Shown: positions 9,049 through 17,646 of the stretch, in pieces
Numbering within the stretch: position 1 is the stretch's first letter
Layout of the letters: each line of letters starts with the position of its first letter
Assembly: GCF_000772705.2 (NCBI RefSeq)
Contig: NZ_JSBW02000002.1
Span: 1-64,000, forward strand
Reading direction: 5' to 3'
Source of the DNA: Xanthomonas vasicola
Lineage (GTDB): Bacteria > Pseudomonadota > Gammaproteobacteria > Xanthomonadales > Xanthomonadaceae
DNA length: 64,000 bases
Notes under the pieces: generated by a model
Database searches by the model: none
What the model saw: the letters and a program-made list of their open reading frames with translations, nothing else
Told to the model about the DNA's origin: nothing
Made by a program: the position numbers and the translations under genes

Positions 9049-9846
9049 ATGGCCCGGATCATCGCCATTGCCAACCAGAAGGGCGGCGTCGGCAAGACCA
9101 CGACCGCAGTCAATCTGGCGGCCGGCCTGGCGCGCGCGCCCAAGCGTGTGTTGCTGGTGGATCTGGACTCGCAGGGCAACGCCACCATGGGCAGCGGCAT
9201 CGATAAGCGCGATGTGGCCGCCTCCACCTGCGATCTGCTGCTGGGCGAAAACACCGCCGCCGAGATTCGGGTGACCGCGCCGGAAGGCTTCGACCTGCTG
9301 CCGGGCAACATCGACCTGACCGCCGCCGAGATCCAGCTGATGGACCAGGGCGAGCGCGAACAGCGGCTCAAGCGCGCATTGGCGCCGATCCGCAACGAAT
9401 ATGACTTCATCCTGATTGACTGCCCGCCGGCGTTGTCGCTGCTCACGCTCAATGCGTTGACTGCGGCCGATTCGATCATTGTGCCGATGCAGTGCGAGTA
9501 CTACGCCCTGGAAGGGCTAACCGCGCTGCTGGAAACCATCGAAGCGCTGCGCGCCAACCTCAACCCGGCGCTGGAAATCGAAGGCGTGCTGCGCACCATG
9601 TTCGACATCCGCAACAACCTGGCCAATGCGGTGTCGGCGGAGTTGACCGAGCATTTCGGCGACAAGGTGTTCCGCACCATCGTGCCGCGCAACGTCCGCC
9701 TGGCCGAGGCACCCAGCCATGGCCAGAGCATCGTCGGTTACGACCGCACCTCGCGTGGTGGGGTGGCTTACCTCGGGCTGGCCGGCGAGATCGTGCGCCG
9801 CCAGAACGACCGCAATAAGACCTACCGGCCGGTGGAGACCGTCTGA
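9049..9846 (+). CDS. parA: Chromosome partitioning ATPase ParA (Soj)
   Basis: 265 residues. The deviant Walker A motif KGGVGKTT at 11-18 and the following DLDSQGNATMGSG segment are characteristic of chromosomal ParA/Soj. The Walker B region includes DFILIDCPPALSLLTLNAL. It forms ATP-dependent dimers on nucleoid DNA and moves ParB-parS complexes. The stop overlaps the parB region by one base (both use 9846), indicating translational coupling. No perfect parS site was found by eye in the window, so the sites it acts on probably lie elsewhere. Confidence 0.96.
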   Translation: MARIIAIANQKGGVGKTTTAVNLAAGLARAPKRVLLVDLDSQGNATMGSGIDKRDVAASTCDLLLGENTAAEIRVTAPEGFDLLPGNIDLTAAEIQLMDQGEREQRLKRALAPIRNEYDFILIDCPPALSLLTLNALTAADSIIVPMQCEYYALEGLTALLETIEALRANLNPALEIEGVLRTMFDIRNNLANAVSAELTEHFGDKVFRTIVPRNVRLAEAPSHGQSIVGYDRTSRGGVAYLGLAGEIVRRQNDRNKTYRPVETV

Positions 9847-10775
9847 TGAACAAGCCGATGCCCGCAAAGAAGCGTGGCCTGGGCCGTGGCCTGGAAGCGC
9901 TGTTGGGACCGAAGGGCGCAGCCGCCGCCGCAGCGCCAAGCGCCGCTAGCGAAGACGCGTTGCAGCCGGGCGACAGCTTGCGCCAGTTGCCGGTGACCCA
10001 GTTGCAGCCGGGCAAGTACCAGCCGCGCCGGGAGATGGACGAGGTCAAGCTGGCCGAGCTGGCGGAGTCGATCAAGGCGCAGGGCGTGATCCAGCCGATC
10101 GTGGCGCGCGCGCTGGCGCCGGGGCAGTTCGAGATCGTGGCCGGCGAACGCCGCTGGCGCGCCTCGCAGCTGGCCGGGCTGACCGAGGTGCCGGTGGTGG
10201 TACGCGAGCTGGACGACCGCACCGTCATCGCGATGGCGCTGATCGAAAACATCCAGCGCGAAGACCTCAATCCGTTGGAAGAAGCGCAAGCGCTGCAGCG
10301 GCTGATTGACGAATTTTCGCTGACCCATGCCGAAGCCGCCGGTGCGGTGGGGCGTTCGCGTGCGTCGGTCTCCAACCTGCTGCGGCTGCTGGAATTGCCG
10401 GTAGCGATCCGCGTGCTGCTGGAAACCCGCCGCCTGGAAATGGGCCATGCGCGTGCGCTGCTCACCCTGGCGCCGGAACTGGCCAGCAAGCTGGCGCAGG
10501 AAGCGGCCGACCAGGGCTGGTCGGTGCGCGAAGTCGAACATCGCGCGCAGCAGTTCGCCGCCGGCAAGGTGCCCGGCTCGCTGCGCAAGGGCAAACCGGC
10601 ACCGGTGGCCCCACAGGCCGATATTGCCTCGCTGGAAACCGAACTGTCCGAGTCGCTGGGCACCAAGGTGGTGTTCAATCACGGCCGCGGCGGCAAGGGC
10701 AAGCTGGTGATCCATTACACCGATCTGGACACGCTGGACGGTGTGCTCGAACGTCTACGTCTGCAGCGCAGCTGA
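9846..10775 (+). CDS. parB: Chromosome partitioning protein ParB (Spo0J)
   Basis: 309 residues. The N-terminus KKRGLGRGLEALLG is typical of ParB and contacts ParA. The CTP-binding ParB/Srx domain (about 40-130) contains the GERRWRA motif. An HTH parS-binding region follows (THAEAAGAVGRSRASVSNLLRLL). The C-terminal dimerisation region ends near residue 309. The ATG overlaps the last base of parA. ParB loads at parS and spreads as a CTP-dependent clamp; this is known for the family, not shown here. The next gene starts 35 bases on. Confidence 0.96.
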   Translation: MNKPMPAKKRGLGRGLEALLGPKGAAAAAAPSAASEDALQPGDSLRQLPVTQLQPGKYQPRREMDEVKLAELAESIKAQGVIQPIVARALAPGQFEIVAGERRWRASQLAGLTEVPVVVRELDDRTVIAMALIENIQREDLNPLEEAQALQRLIDEFSLTHAEAAGAVGRSRASVSNLLRLLELPVAIRVLLETRRLEMGHARALLTLAPELASKLAQEAADQGWSVREVEHRAQQFAAGKVPGSLRKGKPAPVAPQADIASLETELSESLGTKVVFNHGRGGKGKLVIHYTDLDTLDGVLERLRLQRS

Positions 10776-10810
10776 TCGCTGTTGCGCATCCAACTGGATC
10801 CTCGCCGGCC

Positions 10811-11119
10811 ATGAATCCCGCCAAGGTGGACCGCCAGCATCTGCTGCAGCTGACCGACCTGCCCAACGTCGGGCCGGCCTGTGAAAAGGATCTGCGCCTG
10901 ATCGGCATCCGCGTGCCTGCGCAGCTGCGCGGTCGTGATGCCTACGACATGCATGCACAGCTGTGCCTGCGCACCGGCGTACTGCACGACCCATGCGTGA
11001 TCGATGTGTTCCTGTCGATCCTGCGCTTCATGGACGGCGAGGCGGCGCAGCCGTGGTGGAAGTTCAGCGCCGAACGCAAGGCCAAGCTTGCCAGCGAAGT
11101 ACCGCTCGCCCTGCGGTGA
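10811..11119 (+). CDS. Helix-hairpin-helix protein, Cdd1-like
   Basis: 102 residues. The N-terminal half reads LTDLPNVGPACEKDLRLIGI, a helix-hairpin-helix DNA-binding pattern as in the Cdd1 'pathogenicity locus' family. The C-terminal half includes a DPCVIDVFLSILRFMDG segment typical of that family. It is likely a small cytoplasmic nucleic-acid-binding protein. It sits 35 bases after parB on the same strand and may be in the parAB transcript. Family members are annotated variously as mitomycin-resistance or pathogenicity-locus proteins, without a well-established biochemical role. Confidence 0.85.
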   Translation: MNPAKVDRQHLLQLTDLPNVGPACEKDLRLIGIRVPAQLRGRDAYDMHAQLCLRTGVLHDPCVIDVFLSILRFMDGEAAQPWWKFSAERKAKLASEVPLALR

Positions 11120-11323
11120 ACGAACACGCATGGCGCGCTGCAGCCTTTACCCGGAGCACCGCATGAGCTGCGACCAGTGCGAATCACGCCTGACGCGCTG
11201 CGCATCGCAGGCGCGTCAACAGCATCAAAGCGCCGACGCCGTACGCGGCGATGTCTGCGGCGCGCCGCACGTGCAGATCAGTTGCGCCGGCCTTTTGTTT
11301 CCGCATTTCCCAGGATCACAGCC

Positions 11324-12289
11324 ATGACCATTCTCGTCACCGGCGCTGCCGGCTTCATCGGTGCCTACACCTGCCGCGCGCTGGCGGCCCGCGGCGAGAC
11401 GGTGGTGGGGTTGGACAACTACAACAGCTACTACGACCCGCAGCTCAAGCACGACCGCGTGGCGGCGCTGTGCCCCGGCCTCGATATCCGCACGCTGGAC
11501 CTGACCGATAGCGATGGCCTGGCTGCGTTGTTCGATGAGATCCAGCCCACACGCGTGGTGCATCTGGCTGCGCAGGCAGGCGTGCGGTATTCGCTGGAGA
11601 ACCCGTCTGCCTACGTCGACAGCAACCTGGTTGGCTTCGTCAACATGCTCGAGCTGTGCCGGCACCGCGGCGTGCAGCACTTGGTGTACGCCTCCAGTAG
11701 CTCGGTGTACGGCGATTCGGCTACCCCGCCGTTTTCCGAAGACCAGCGCGTGGATCAGCCGCGTTCGTTGTATGCGGCGACCAAGGCGGCCAATGAACTG
11801 ATGGGCTACACCTACGCGCAGCTGTACGGCCTGCGTGCGACCGGGCTGCGCTTTTTTACCGTATACGGGCCGTGGGGCCGGCCGGACATGGCGCCGCTGA
11901 TCTTCAGCCGCGCGGTGCTGGCGGGGCGGCCGATCGAGGTGTTCAACCACGGCAAGATGCAGCGCGATTTCACGTTCGTCGACGACATCGTGGCCGGCGT
12001 GCTGGGCGCGCTGGATACGCCCGGCAGCGAGCCGGTGCCGCACCGGGTGTTCAACCTGGGCAACCACACGCCGGTGGAGCTGGAATACTTCATCGACGTG
12101 ATCGCGCAGGCCGCAGGCCGCCCGGCCGAGAAGGTCTACCGGCCGATGCAGCCAGGCGACATGATCCGCACCATGGCCGACACCCAGCGCGCGCAGGCCG
12201 CCTTCGGGTTCGATCCGGCCACCCCAGTCGAGCGTGGGTTACCGCAGGTGGTGGCTTGGTGCCGGCAGTATTTCGGCGAGCGCGCCTAG
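11324..12289 (+). CDS. NAD-dependent nucleotide-sugar epimerase (UDP-glucuronate 4-epimerase-like)
   Basis: 321-residue extended short-chain dehydrogenase. The Rossmann motif GAAGFIGAY is at 7-15, and the catalytic pair Y150-xxx-K154 lies in SLYAATK, with the preceding Ser cluster ASSSSVYG at 124-130. DNYNSYYDPQLKHDR near 31-45 and the VYGPWGRPDMA segment strongly resemble UDP-glucuronate/GlcNAcA 4-epimerases. The product would feed surface polysaccharide synthesis. The ATG at 11324 follows CACAGCC after AGGA. A GT2 glycosyltransferase operon starts 380 bases downstream. The exact substrate is not proven by sequence. Confidence 0.9.
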   Translation: MTILVTGAAGFIGAYTCRALAARGETVVGLDNYNSYYDPQLKHDRVAALCPGLDIRTLDLTDSDGLAALFDEIQPTRVVHLAAQAGVRYSLENPSAYVDSNLVGFVNMLELCRHRGVQHLVYASSSSVYGDSATPPFSEDQRVDQPRSLYAATKAANELMGYTYAQLYGLRATGLRFFTVYGPWGRPDMAPLIFSRAVLAGRPIEVFNHGKMQRDFTFVDDIVAGVLGALDTPGSEPVPHRVFNLGNHTPVELEYFIDVIAQAAGRPAEKVYRPMQPGDMIRTMADTQRAQAAFGFDPATPVERGLPQVVAWCRQYFGERA

Positions 12290-12669
12290 GGCTTGTCGGG
12301 AGTCGATAGGGTTGGGCGCGTTTGTGGTTGATGGGCGTGCGCGGCGTAGGGTGTTGCGCCACGGCCCGGGCTGCTGGCTGGGCTACGATGTTGCGGGGAC
12401 CGTGACGCCTATTTTCGCCCTTGCAGCATCTGATCGCGTGCGGCGAACAGAGCAAGTCGCGGCGCAAGACTTCTGCACGGCTGCGCCGAAATGCACGATG
12501 TGCCCACTCACCCACGCAGTGTGACTCTCTCTGGTACGCGCCACACGCTCCAGACCGCTTCCCGATCGCTCCGATTCGCATAACGCATGCTTGCTTCATG
12601 CCTGACTCAGAGAGTCAGGGCACAATGCGCGATCTTTTCGCTCAGCCTTCATCCGGCCACCCTGCATCC
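12290..12669. other. Intergenic region before the glycosyltransferase
   Basis: 380 bases between the epimerase and GT2 genes. Open frames extend into it from the GT2 gene, but codon content and lack of family similarity argue they are not translated. The only distinct element is the palindrome at 12601-12619. No terminator with a T-run was seen. Confidence 0.4.
12601..12619. promoter_or_regulatory. Operator-like palindrome upstream of GT2 gene
   Basis: CCTGACTCAGAGAGTCAGG is a perfect 8-bp inverted repeat around three central bases. It lies about 50 bases before the chosen GT2 start. Its size and spacing suit a dimeric regulator. It could also be coding if the GT2 protein starts further upstream (an ATG lies at 12625). 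The binding factor is unknown. Confidence 0.3.
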
Positions 12670-13392
12670 ATGAGCCAACCTCAGCTGTCCGTCGTCGTCC
12701 CGGTGTTCAACGAGCGCGATAACGTCGCCACGCTGGTGGGCGAAATCGTCAGCGCCCTGCGCGGCGTGGTGGCCTTCGAAATCGTGTACGTCGACGATCA
12801 TTCGCGCGACGACACGCTGTCAGTGCTGCAGGGCCTGAAGAGCACCACGCCGGAACTGCGCGTGCTGCATCACGTCACCCAGAGCGGCCAGAGCACGGCG
12901 GTGCGCAGCGGGGTGAAGGCCGCACGCGCCAGCTGGATCGCCACGCTCGATGGCGACGGCCAGAACGATCCGGCCGACATCCCCAAGCTGCTCATCGCGC
13001 GCAGCCAGGCGCAGGCGCAGGTGAAGCTGTTCGCCGGCTGGCGGGTCAATCGCCAGGATTCCGGCTCCAAGCGCTGGGCCAGCAAGTGGGCCAACGCGAT
13101 CCGCTCGCGCATGCTGCGCGACAACACGCCCGACACAGGATGCGGCATCAAGCTGTTTGAGCGTGAGGCGTTTCTGGACCTGCCCTACTTCGACCATATG
13201 CACCGCTACCTGCCGGCGCTGATGCAGCGCGCCGGCTGGCGTACGGTGAGCGTGCCGGTCAACCATCGCCATCGCACCGCTGGCGTCTCCAAATACAACA
13301 ATCTCAATCGCGCCCTGGTCGGCATCCGCGACCTGCGCGGTGTGGCGTGGCTGATCACCCGCAGCAAGCGCACCGTGGTGCAGGAACGCTGA
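12670..13392 (+). CDS. GT2 glycosyltransferase (dolichol-phosphate-mannose-synthase/ArnC type)
   Basis: 240 residues from the ATG at 12670, picked because SVVVPVFNERDNVATLVGEI begins almost at once. The nucleotide-sugar-binding VDDHSRDDT (about 41-49) and the DGDGQNDP metal motif near 97 are the GT-A fold signatures of GT2 enzymes that charge polyprenyl phosphate with a sugar. No C-terminal membrane helices are present, so the enzyme is cytoplasmic or peripheral. Its TGA overlaps the next ATG by one base. The pairing with a LAB_N membrane protein is common in gamma-proteobacteria and suggests lipid-linked sugar transfer in envelope modification. Confidence 0.92.
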   Translation: MSQPQLSVVVPVFNERDNVATLVGEIVSALRGVVAFEIVYVDDHSRDDTLSVLQGLKSTTPELRVLHHVTQSGQSTAVRSGVKAARASWIATLDGDGQNDPADIPKLLIARSQAQAQVKLFAGWRVNRQDSGSKRWASKWANAIRSRMLRDNTPDTGCGIKLFEREAFLDLPYFDHMHRYLPALMQRAGWRTVSVPVNHRHRTAGVSKYNNLNRALVGIRDLRGVAWLITRSKRTVVQER

Positions 13393-13733
13393 TGGACCCG
13401 TCCTTTCTCGACCAACCACTGACCTGGCTGTACTGGACCGGGATCCACGTTACCGGCTGGAAGCTGATCGGCTATGTCGGCGCGCTGATGTTCGGCGGCC
13501 GCTGGCTGGTGCAGTTCGTGGCCTCCAAACGCGCCGGCAAACCGGTGATTCCGCGCTTGTTTTGGTACATGAGCGTGGTCGGCAGCCTGATGACGCTGAG
13601 CTATTTCGTGTTTTCCGCGAAGCAGGATTCGGTGGGCGTGCTGCAGAACCTGTTCCCGGCGTTTACCGCGTTTTACAGCCTGTATCTGGATGTGAAGCAT
13701 CGCGGGTGGAAGCGGGATCGGGCGGGTCATTGA
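13392..13733 (+). CDS. LAB_N-domain small membrane protein
   Basis: 113 residues, lipid-A-disaccharide-synthase N-terminal-like (LAB_N) domain. It has three hydrophobic stretches (about 20-38, 54-72 and 78-96) and the typical GRWLVQFVASKRAGKPVIPRLFWYMS region (written here only as a landmark by its ends GRW and YMS). The ATG overlaps the stop of the GT2 gene, so the two are translationally coupled. The family is thought to act with the partner glycosyltransferase in moving or accepting lipid-linked sugars. There is no catalytic evidence in the sequence itself. Confidence 0.88.
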   Translation: MDPSFLDQPLTWLYWTGIHVTGWKLIGYVGALMFGGRWLVQFVASKRAGKPVIPRLFWYMSVVGSLMTLSYFVFSAKQDSVGVLQNLFPAFTAFYSLYLDVKHRGWKRDRAGH

Positions 13734-13822
13734 GGCGGGGATTGGGGTTCCGATCTTTGATCCGTAACGTCTGGTCTGGATGTTTGTTTAATGATGATCG
13801 ATGGTCGCTGATGCACGTCATG

Positions 13823-14030
13823 GCGCGTTGATGCGATCCGGTTGCATGTGCCGATGCAGATGCATTCCTGGACCAAATCTTTGGGCGATCGATTTTGTTA
13901 GCGATGCCTCAGCGCATTGATGCGACCGGTGCATTGCCGATGCATCGGATGCCTGACTGGGTTGTTTAGGCGGTGATGCATCGTGAGTGATGCGCGCCGG
14001 AGCGCATTGACGTGATCAGCACGCATCAAC
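13823..14030. repeat. Diverged tandem repeats with a period of about 90 bp
   Basis: Three units begin at 13823, 13912 and 14002 with GCGCGTTGATGCG, GCGCATTGATGCG and GCGCATTGACGTG, spaced 89 and 90 bases apart. Units 1 and 2 also share CGATGCA-rich middles and TTT-GGCG...GATGC ends, and similar sequence precedes unit 1 near 13790. A perfect inverted pair ATGCGC/GCGCAT spans the boundary of units 2 and 3. The array sits directly upstream of the RAYT-like gene at 14109. The 375-base gap 13734-14108 otherwise holds nothing recognisable. Confidence 0.55.
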
Positions 14031-14108
14031 CGAGGCACTGCTGATTGCTGGACGCGTAGCGCTATCGCTGAAGGTTGACGCCTGCTTTTCGGACACACCA
14101 CTGCGCAT

Positions 14109-14708
14109 GTGGCCGACGCGATAATAGGGCGCCAGCCGATGTTGCCGTCGTTACGCCGCGGGCAGGCTGTGGTCATGTCCAGCGCCCCCTCTCATCGCCC
14201 GATGTCCATGACAATGCGCGAGGCAGCGTATTGGTATCTGCGACTGCCCACGCATCAGAACGTGCCGTTGTTCGCGGACTGGCGTTGCGCGCGCGCAGCA
14301 GCTGCCAGCTTGGCGCTGCCGCGGCATTGGCCAGGTGCGCAGTTGCTGTGCTGGGTGCTGCTGCCGGACGCATGGTGCGGGTTGCTGCAGGCACCGGGCA
14401 AGGCCGTGTTGCTGCAAGTGGCCGCGACGGCGCGGCTGATGGCTGCCGACGCGGTCAATCGCGCGCGCGGACGTGGCGGAACAGTGTGGCAGCCGCAGAT
14501 GGAGGTTTCGGCGCTTCCGCTACGGGACGATCATCGACAGTTCGCCCGCACATTGGTCGCGATGCCGTTGCGTGCAGGACTAGCCGAGCAGATCGGCGGG
14601 TATCCGTACTGGGACGCAGTGTGGTTGTTGCCGGAGGATCACAACGCCGCACCAATCCACACGCCACATGGCCCTGCTGAGGTCACCAGAACAGGCGGAA
14701 CACGCTGA
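14109..14708 (+). CDS. Degenerate REP-associated tyrosine transposase (RAYT) relative
   Basis: 199 residues, or 177 if started at the Met at 14175. Its layout follows Xanthomonas RAYTs: LFADWRCARA early, a WVLLP segment where RAYTs have W-V-hM-P-[ND]-H-x-H, RGRGGTVWQ where they have G-x-VWQ, and LRAGLAEQIGGYPYWDA where they have NPVRxGLV...YP.W. But the HUH motif reads P-D-A-W-C, so both His are lost, and the FYD segment holding the catalytic Tyr after VWQ is replaced by PQMEVSAL. The frame is open, so it is either an exapted nonenzymatic protein or a recent relic. RAYTs normally mobilise REP palindromes. Confidence 0.65.
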   Translation: MADAIIGRQPMLPSLRRGQAVVMSSAPSHRPMSMTMREAAYWYLRLPTHQNVPLFADWRCARAAAASLALPRHWPGAQLLCWVLLPDAWCGLLQAPGKAVLLQVAATARLMAADAVNRARGRGGTVWQPQMEVSALPLRDDHRQFARTLVAMPLRAGLAEQIGGYPYWDAVWLLPEDHNAAPIHTPHGPAEVTRTGGTR

Positions 14709-14816
14709 TGGCCACTTTCGCCGGGGGAGTTATCGGATAGCGGTCAGCCGCGCCCCGCGCCGGCCCGGCTGCGCTGCCTCTCAACAGGAAGCGCAGCTGA
14801 CGCCCGCATCTGGCAA

Positions 14817-17165
14817 TCAGAACGCCAACGGATGCTCCGGCAACAAGGTCTGCAATTCGCTGCGGAACAGCGCGCGAATCCGCTCCAATGCTGCCTCGCT
14901 GTCGGCTTCGAACCGCAGCACCAGGATCGGCGTGGTGTTGGAAGCGCGTACCAGGCCCCAGCCGTCGACGAAATCCGCCCTCAGGCCATCGATGGTCGAC
15001 AGCCGTGCCGATTCGAACGGCGATTCTTGGGCGGTCTGCGCACGCTCAACAAAACGCGTAACCAGCGCATGCGCATCGCCCTGCACCGATACCTTGATCT
15101 CCGGCGTGGAGACGCTTTCGGGCAAGGCGTCCAACACCTCGGACGGGGTCTGCTCGCGCTGGGCGAGGATTTCCAGCAGGCGTGCGGCAGCATAGATGCC
15201 GTCGTCGAAGCCGTACCAGCGCTCCTTGAAGAAGAAGTGCCCGCTCATCTCACCGGCCAGCTCGGCATCGGTCTCGCGCATCTTGGATTTGATCAGCGAA
15301 TGCCCGGTCTTCCACATCAACGGGCTGCCGCCATTGCGCAGCACGTAGTCGGACAGCTTGCCGGTGCACTTCACGTCGTAGATGACCAACGCGCCGGGAT
15401 TGCGCTGCAGCACATCGGCGGCGAACAGCATCAACAGGCGGTCGGGGAATACCACCGTGCCTTCCTTGGTCACCACGCCCAGACGATCGGCGTCGCCATC
15501 GAACGCCACCCCGATCTCCGCATCGAAGCGCTGCACCATCCTCACCAGGTCGTCGAGGTTGTGCGGCTCGCTCGGGTCGGGGTGATGATTGGGGAAAGTG
15601 CCGTCGATATCGCAATACAACTGAACCACTTCGGCGCCGATCGCTTCCAGCAGACGTGGCGCGATCTCACCGGCGACGCCGTTGCCGGCGTCCACCACCA
15701 CCTTGATCGGGCGATCGAGCTGTACGTCGTCGGCAATGCGCTGGATGTAGGCATCGCTGATATCGCGCTGCTCCAGCTCGCCGGGCGTGGCAGCGGTATG
15801 CAGGCGGCCTTCGTTGATGCGCTGATGCAATTCGGCAATGGCTGCGCCGGACAAGGTCTCGCCGCCGATCACGATCTTGAAGCCGTTGTAGTCCGGCGGA
15901 TTGTGGCTGCCGGTCACCGCTACGCAGCTGCCGGCACGCAGCTCGTACGCACCGAAGTACACCACCGGCGTCGGCGCCAAGCCGATGTCGGTGACATTGC
16001 AGCCGGCGCGGCGCAGGCCTTCGATCAGGCCGTTGGTCAACTCAGGCCCAGACAGCCGGCCGTCGCGGCCGACCACCACATCGCGCAGTCCCTGCGCCTG
16101 CATCACGCTACCGATGGCCTGGCCGATCAAGGCGGCAACGCCGGGGTTGAAATCTTTTCCCACCACACCACGGATGTCGTAGGCGCGGAACATCTCGGTG
16201 GCGATCTGCACCACCGGCACCAGCACCGGCGGCGCTGCGGGCGAGGTCTCGATGTCCAGCGCGCGCGCTTCGCTGGCAATGCTGGCGTCGTGCTGCAGGC
16301 TCTGACTGAAGGTGGGTTCATCGGCGCTGGATTGGCCGGCAACCCGGCGGCGTGGCAAGGCCACCTGCCCCCGGCTGGCCAGCACCAGCAGCACGGCAAT
16401 GATCAGCAGCAGCGCCGCCACAATCGCGCAACCAACGGCGCCCAGGCCCAACGGTCCGCTATCGCCTTGCGGCACCGCTGCAGCCACGCGCAGACCGCTG
16501 CTACCGAGCGGTTTGGCCAGCGTTTCGGCCGCACCGGACAACCCGGCATCGCCCTGCTGGGCCACGTTGTAACTGCCCTGGCGCAGTGCCAGATAGGCGC
16601 TGCCGGGCACCGCAATCGCGCCCATCGGGCCGGTCAGACGCAATAGCGGCAAGCGTGCATACGCCACCGCTGGCTGCCCGCCCAGGCGCACCGCGGCAGC
16701 CACACCCACCCGGACCTGATTGGCGTCGCGCACCACGCGCACCTGCGCATGATCGGCCACCAGCGCCGATTCGAGCAGGCTCAGACGCGCGTAACCGAAA
16801 TCCTTCGGGTTGGCATAGGCCGCGGCAAGGTCGCCAGGCAATACCTGTACATCCTCGGCGCCCTTGAAGCGCTCGCCGATGGCCGATGCAGCCGCCAGCG
16901 CGTCGCCACCGGCCAGCACAGCGACGACCGACGGCTGCTTGAGCACGGCGTCGAGCTGGCTGGCCTGTGTGGCCATCGCCTGACCCACGTCCTGCACTGC
17001 GCGGTCGCGCGCCTGCTGCAGTTCCTGCGCCACCGCGTCTTGGCGCCATTGCGCATAACTGTTCCAGCCGAACCAAGCAGCCAGCAACAGTAATATGCCC
17101 CCCAACACCGGACCACTCGTACGCACGCTGGACATCGATTGCCTGCGCTCGTTCGCCTTGCTCAT
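14817..17165 (-). CDS. algC: Phosphomannomutase/phosphoglucomutase with N-terminal membrane region (AlgC type)
   Basis: Interconverts mannose-1-/6-phosphate and glucose-1-/6-phosphate for exopolysaccharide and LPS precursors. The 782-residue protein is much longer than the usual 450-465. The first 310 or so residues hold two membrane helices (about 15-35 and 240-265) flanking a periplasmic region. The C-terminal enzyme has all four loops: TGSHNPP with the phospho-Ser (about 417), the metal loop DGDADR (about 550), GEMSGH and a RASNTTP phosphate loop. The start at 17165 lies 13 bases past the dut stop. The coaBC-dut-algC order matches Pseudomonas. The symbol is by synteny; separate shorter mutases may exist. 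Confidence 0.9.
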   Translation of the reverse strand: MSKANERRQSMSSVRTSGPVLGGILLLLAAWFGWNSYAQWRQDAVAQELQQARDRAVQDVGQAMATQASQLDAVLKQPSVVAVLAGGDALAAASAIGERFKGAEDVQVLPGDLAAAYANPKDFGYARLSLLESALVADHAQVRVVRDANQVRVGVAAAVRLGGQPAVAYARLPLLRLTGPMGAIAVPGSAYLALRQGSYNVAQQGDAGLSGAAETLAKPLGSSGLRVAAAVPQGDSGPLGLGAVGCAIVAALLLIIAVLLVLASRGQVALPRRRVAGQSSADEPTFSQSLQHDASIASEARALDIETSPAAPPVLVPVVQIATEMFRAYDIRGVVGKDFNPGVAALIGQAIGSVMQAQGLRDVVVGRDGRLSGPELTNGLIEGLRRAGCNVTDIGLAPTPVVYFGAYELRAGSCVAVTGSHNPPDYNGFKIVIGGETLSGAAIAELHQRINEGRLHTAATPGELEQRDISDAYIQRIADDVQLDRPIKVVVDAGNGVAGEIAPRLLEAIGAEVVQLYCDIDGTFPNHHPDPSEPHNLDDLVRMVQRFDAEIGVAFDGDADRLGVVTKEGTVVFPDRLLMLFAADVLQRNPGALVIYDVKCTGKLSDYVLRNGGSPLMWKTGHSLIKSKMRETDAELAGEMSGHFFFKERWYGFDDGIYAAARLLEILAQREQTPSEVLDALPESVSTPEIKVSVQGDAHALVTRFVERAQTAQESPFESARLSTIDGLRADFVDGWGLVRASNTTPILVLRFEADSEAALERIRALFRSELQTLLPEHPLAF

Positions 17166-17178
17166 GTGATTTCCCCAG

Positions 17179-17646
17179 TCAGCGCACGCCGGTGTGGCCG
17201 AATCCACCCGCTCCCCGCGCGCTGTCGACGAAAGTATCCACCACTTGCAAGCCCACGCGCACGATCGGCAGGATCACGAACTGCGCGATGCGGTCGCCCG
17301 GCTCGATGGTGAAGGCCTCGCGGCCGCGATTCCAGGTACTGATCAGCAGCGGCCCTTGGTAATCCGCATCGATCAAACCGGTACCGTTGCCGAGCACAAT
17401 GCCGTGGCGATGGCCCAACCCCGAGCGCGGCAGGATCACTGCGCACAGCTGCGGGTCGGCCAGATGGATCGCGATGCCGCTGGGGATCAGCGCCGCATCG
17501 CCCGGCTGCAGCGTCATCGGTGCTTCCAGCGCAGCGCGCAGGTCCATGCCTGCGCTGGATTCGGTGGCATAGGCCGGCAACGGCCACAGATCGCCAAAGC
17601 GCGGGTCGAGCAACTTCACCTGCAAGGACTGGGTCGGGTTACTCAT
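17179..17646 (-). CDS. dut: dUTP diphosphatase
   Basis: Trimeric dUTPase, 155 residues, that hydrolyses dUTP to dUMP to keep uracil out of DNA and feed thymidylate synthesis. Conserved motifs are visible in order: AGMDLRA (about 33), [15 protein letters not shown] (about 74), the GLIDADYQG substrate loop (about 92), the EPGDRIAQ segment (about 117) and a C-terminal [10 protein letters not shown] flap. The ATG overlaps the coaBC stop by four bases (ATGA). It is the middle gene of the leftward coaBC-dut-algC operon. Confidence 0.97.
   Translation of the reverse strand: MSNPTQSLQVKLLDPRFGDLWPLPAYATESSAGMDLRAALEAPMTLQPGDAALIPSGIAIHLADPQLCAVILPRSGLGHRHGIVLGNGTGLIDADYQGPLLISTWNRGREAFTIEPGDRIAQFVILPIVRVGLQVVDTFVDSARGAGGFGHTGVR

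Noticed and set aside
9049-10775. parS site near parAB
   Set aside because: I looked for a TGTTCCACGTGGAACA-like 16-mer and saw none in the window; absence by eye is not proof.
17166-17207. Upstream start for the algC-like gene at 17207
   Set aside because: It would overlap dut by 29 bases with no ribosome-binding site; the ATG at 17165 fits better.
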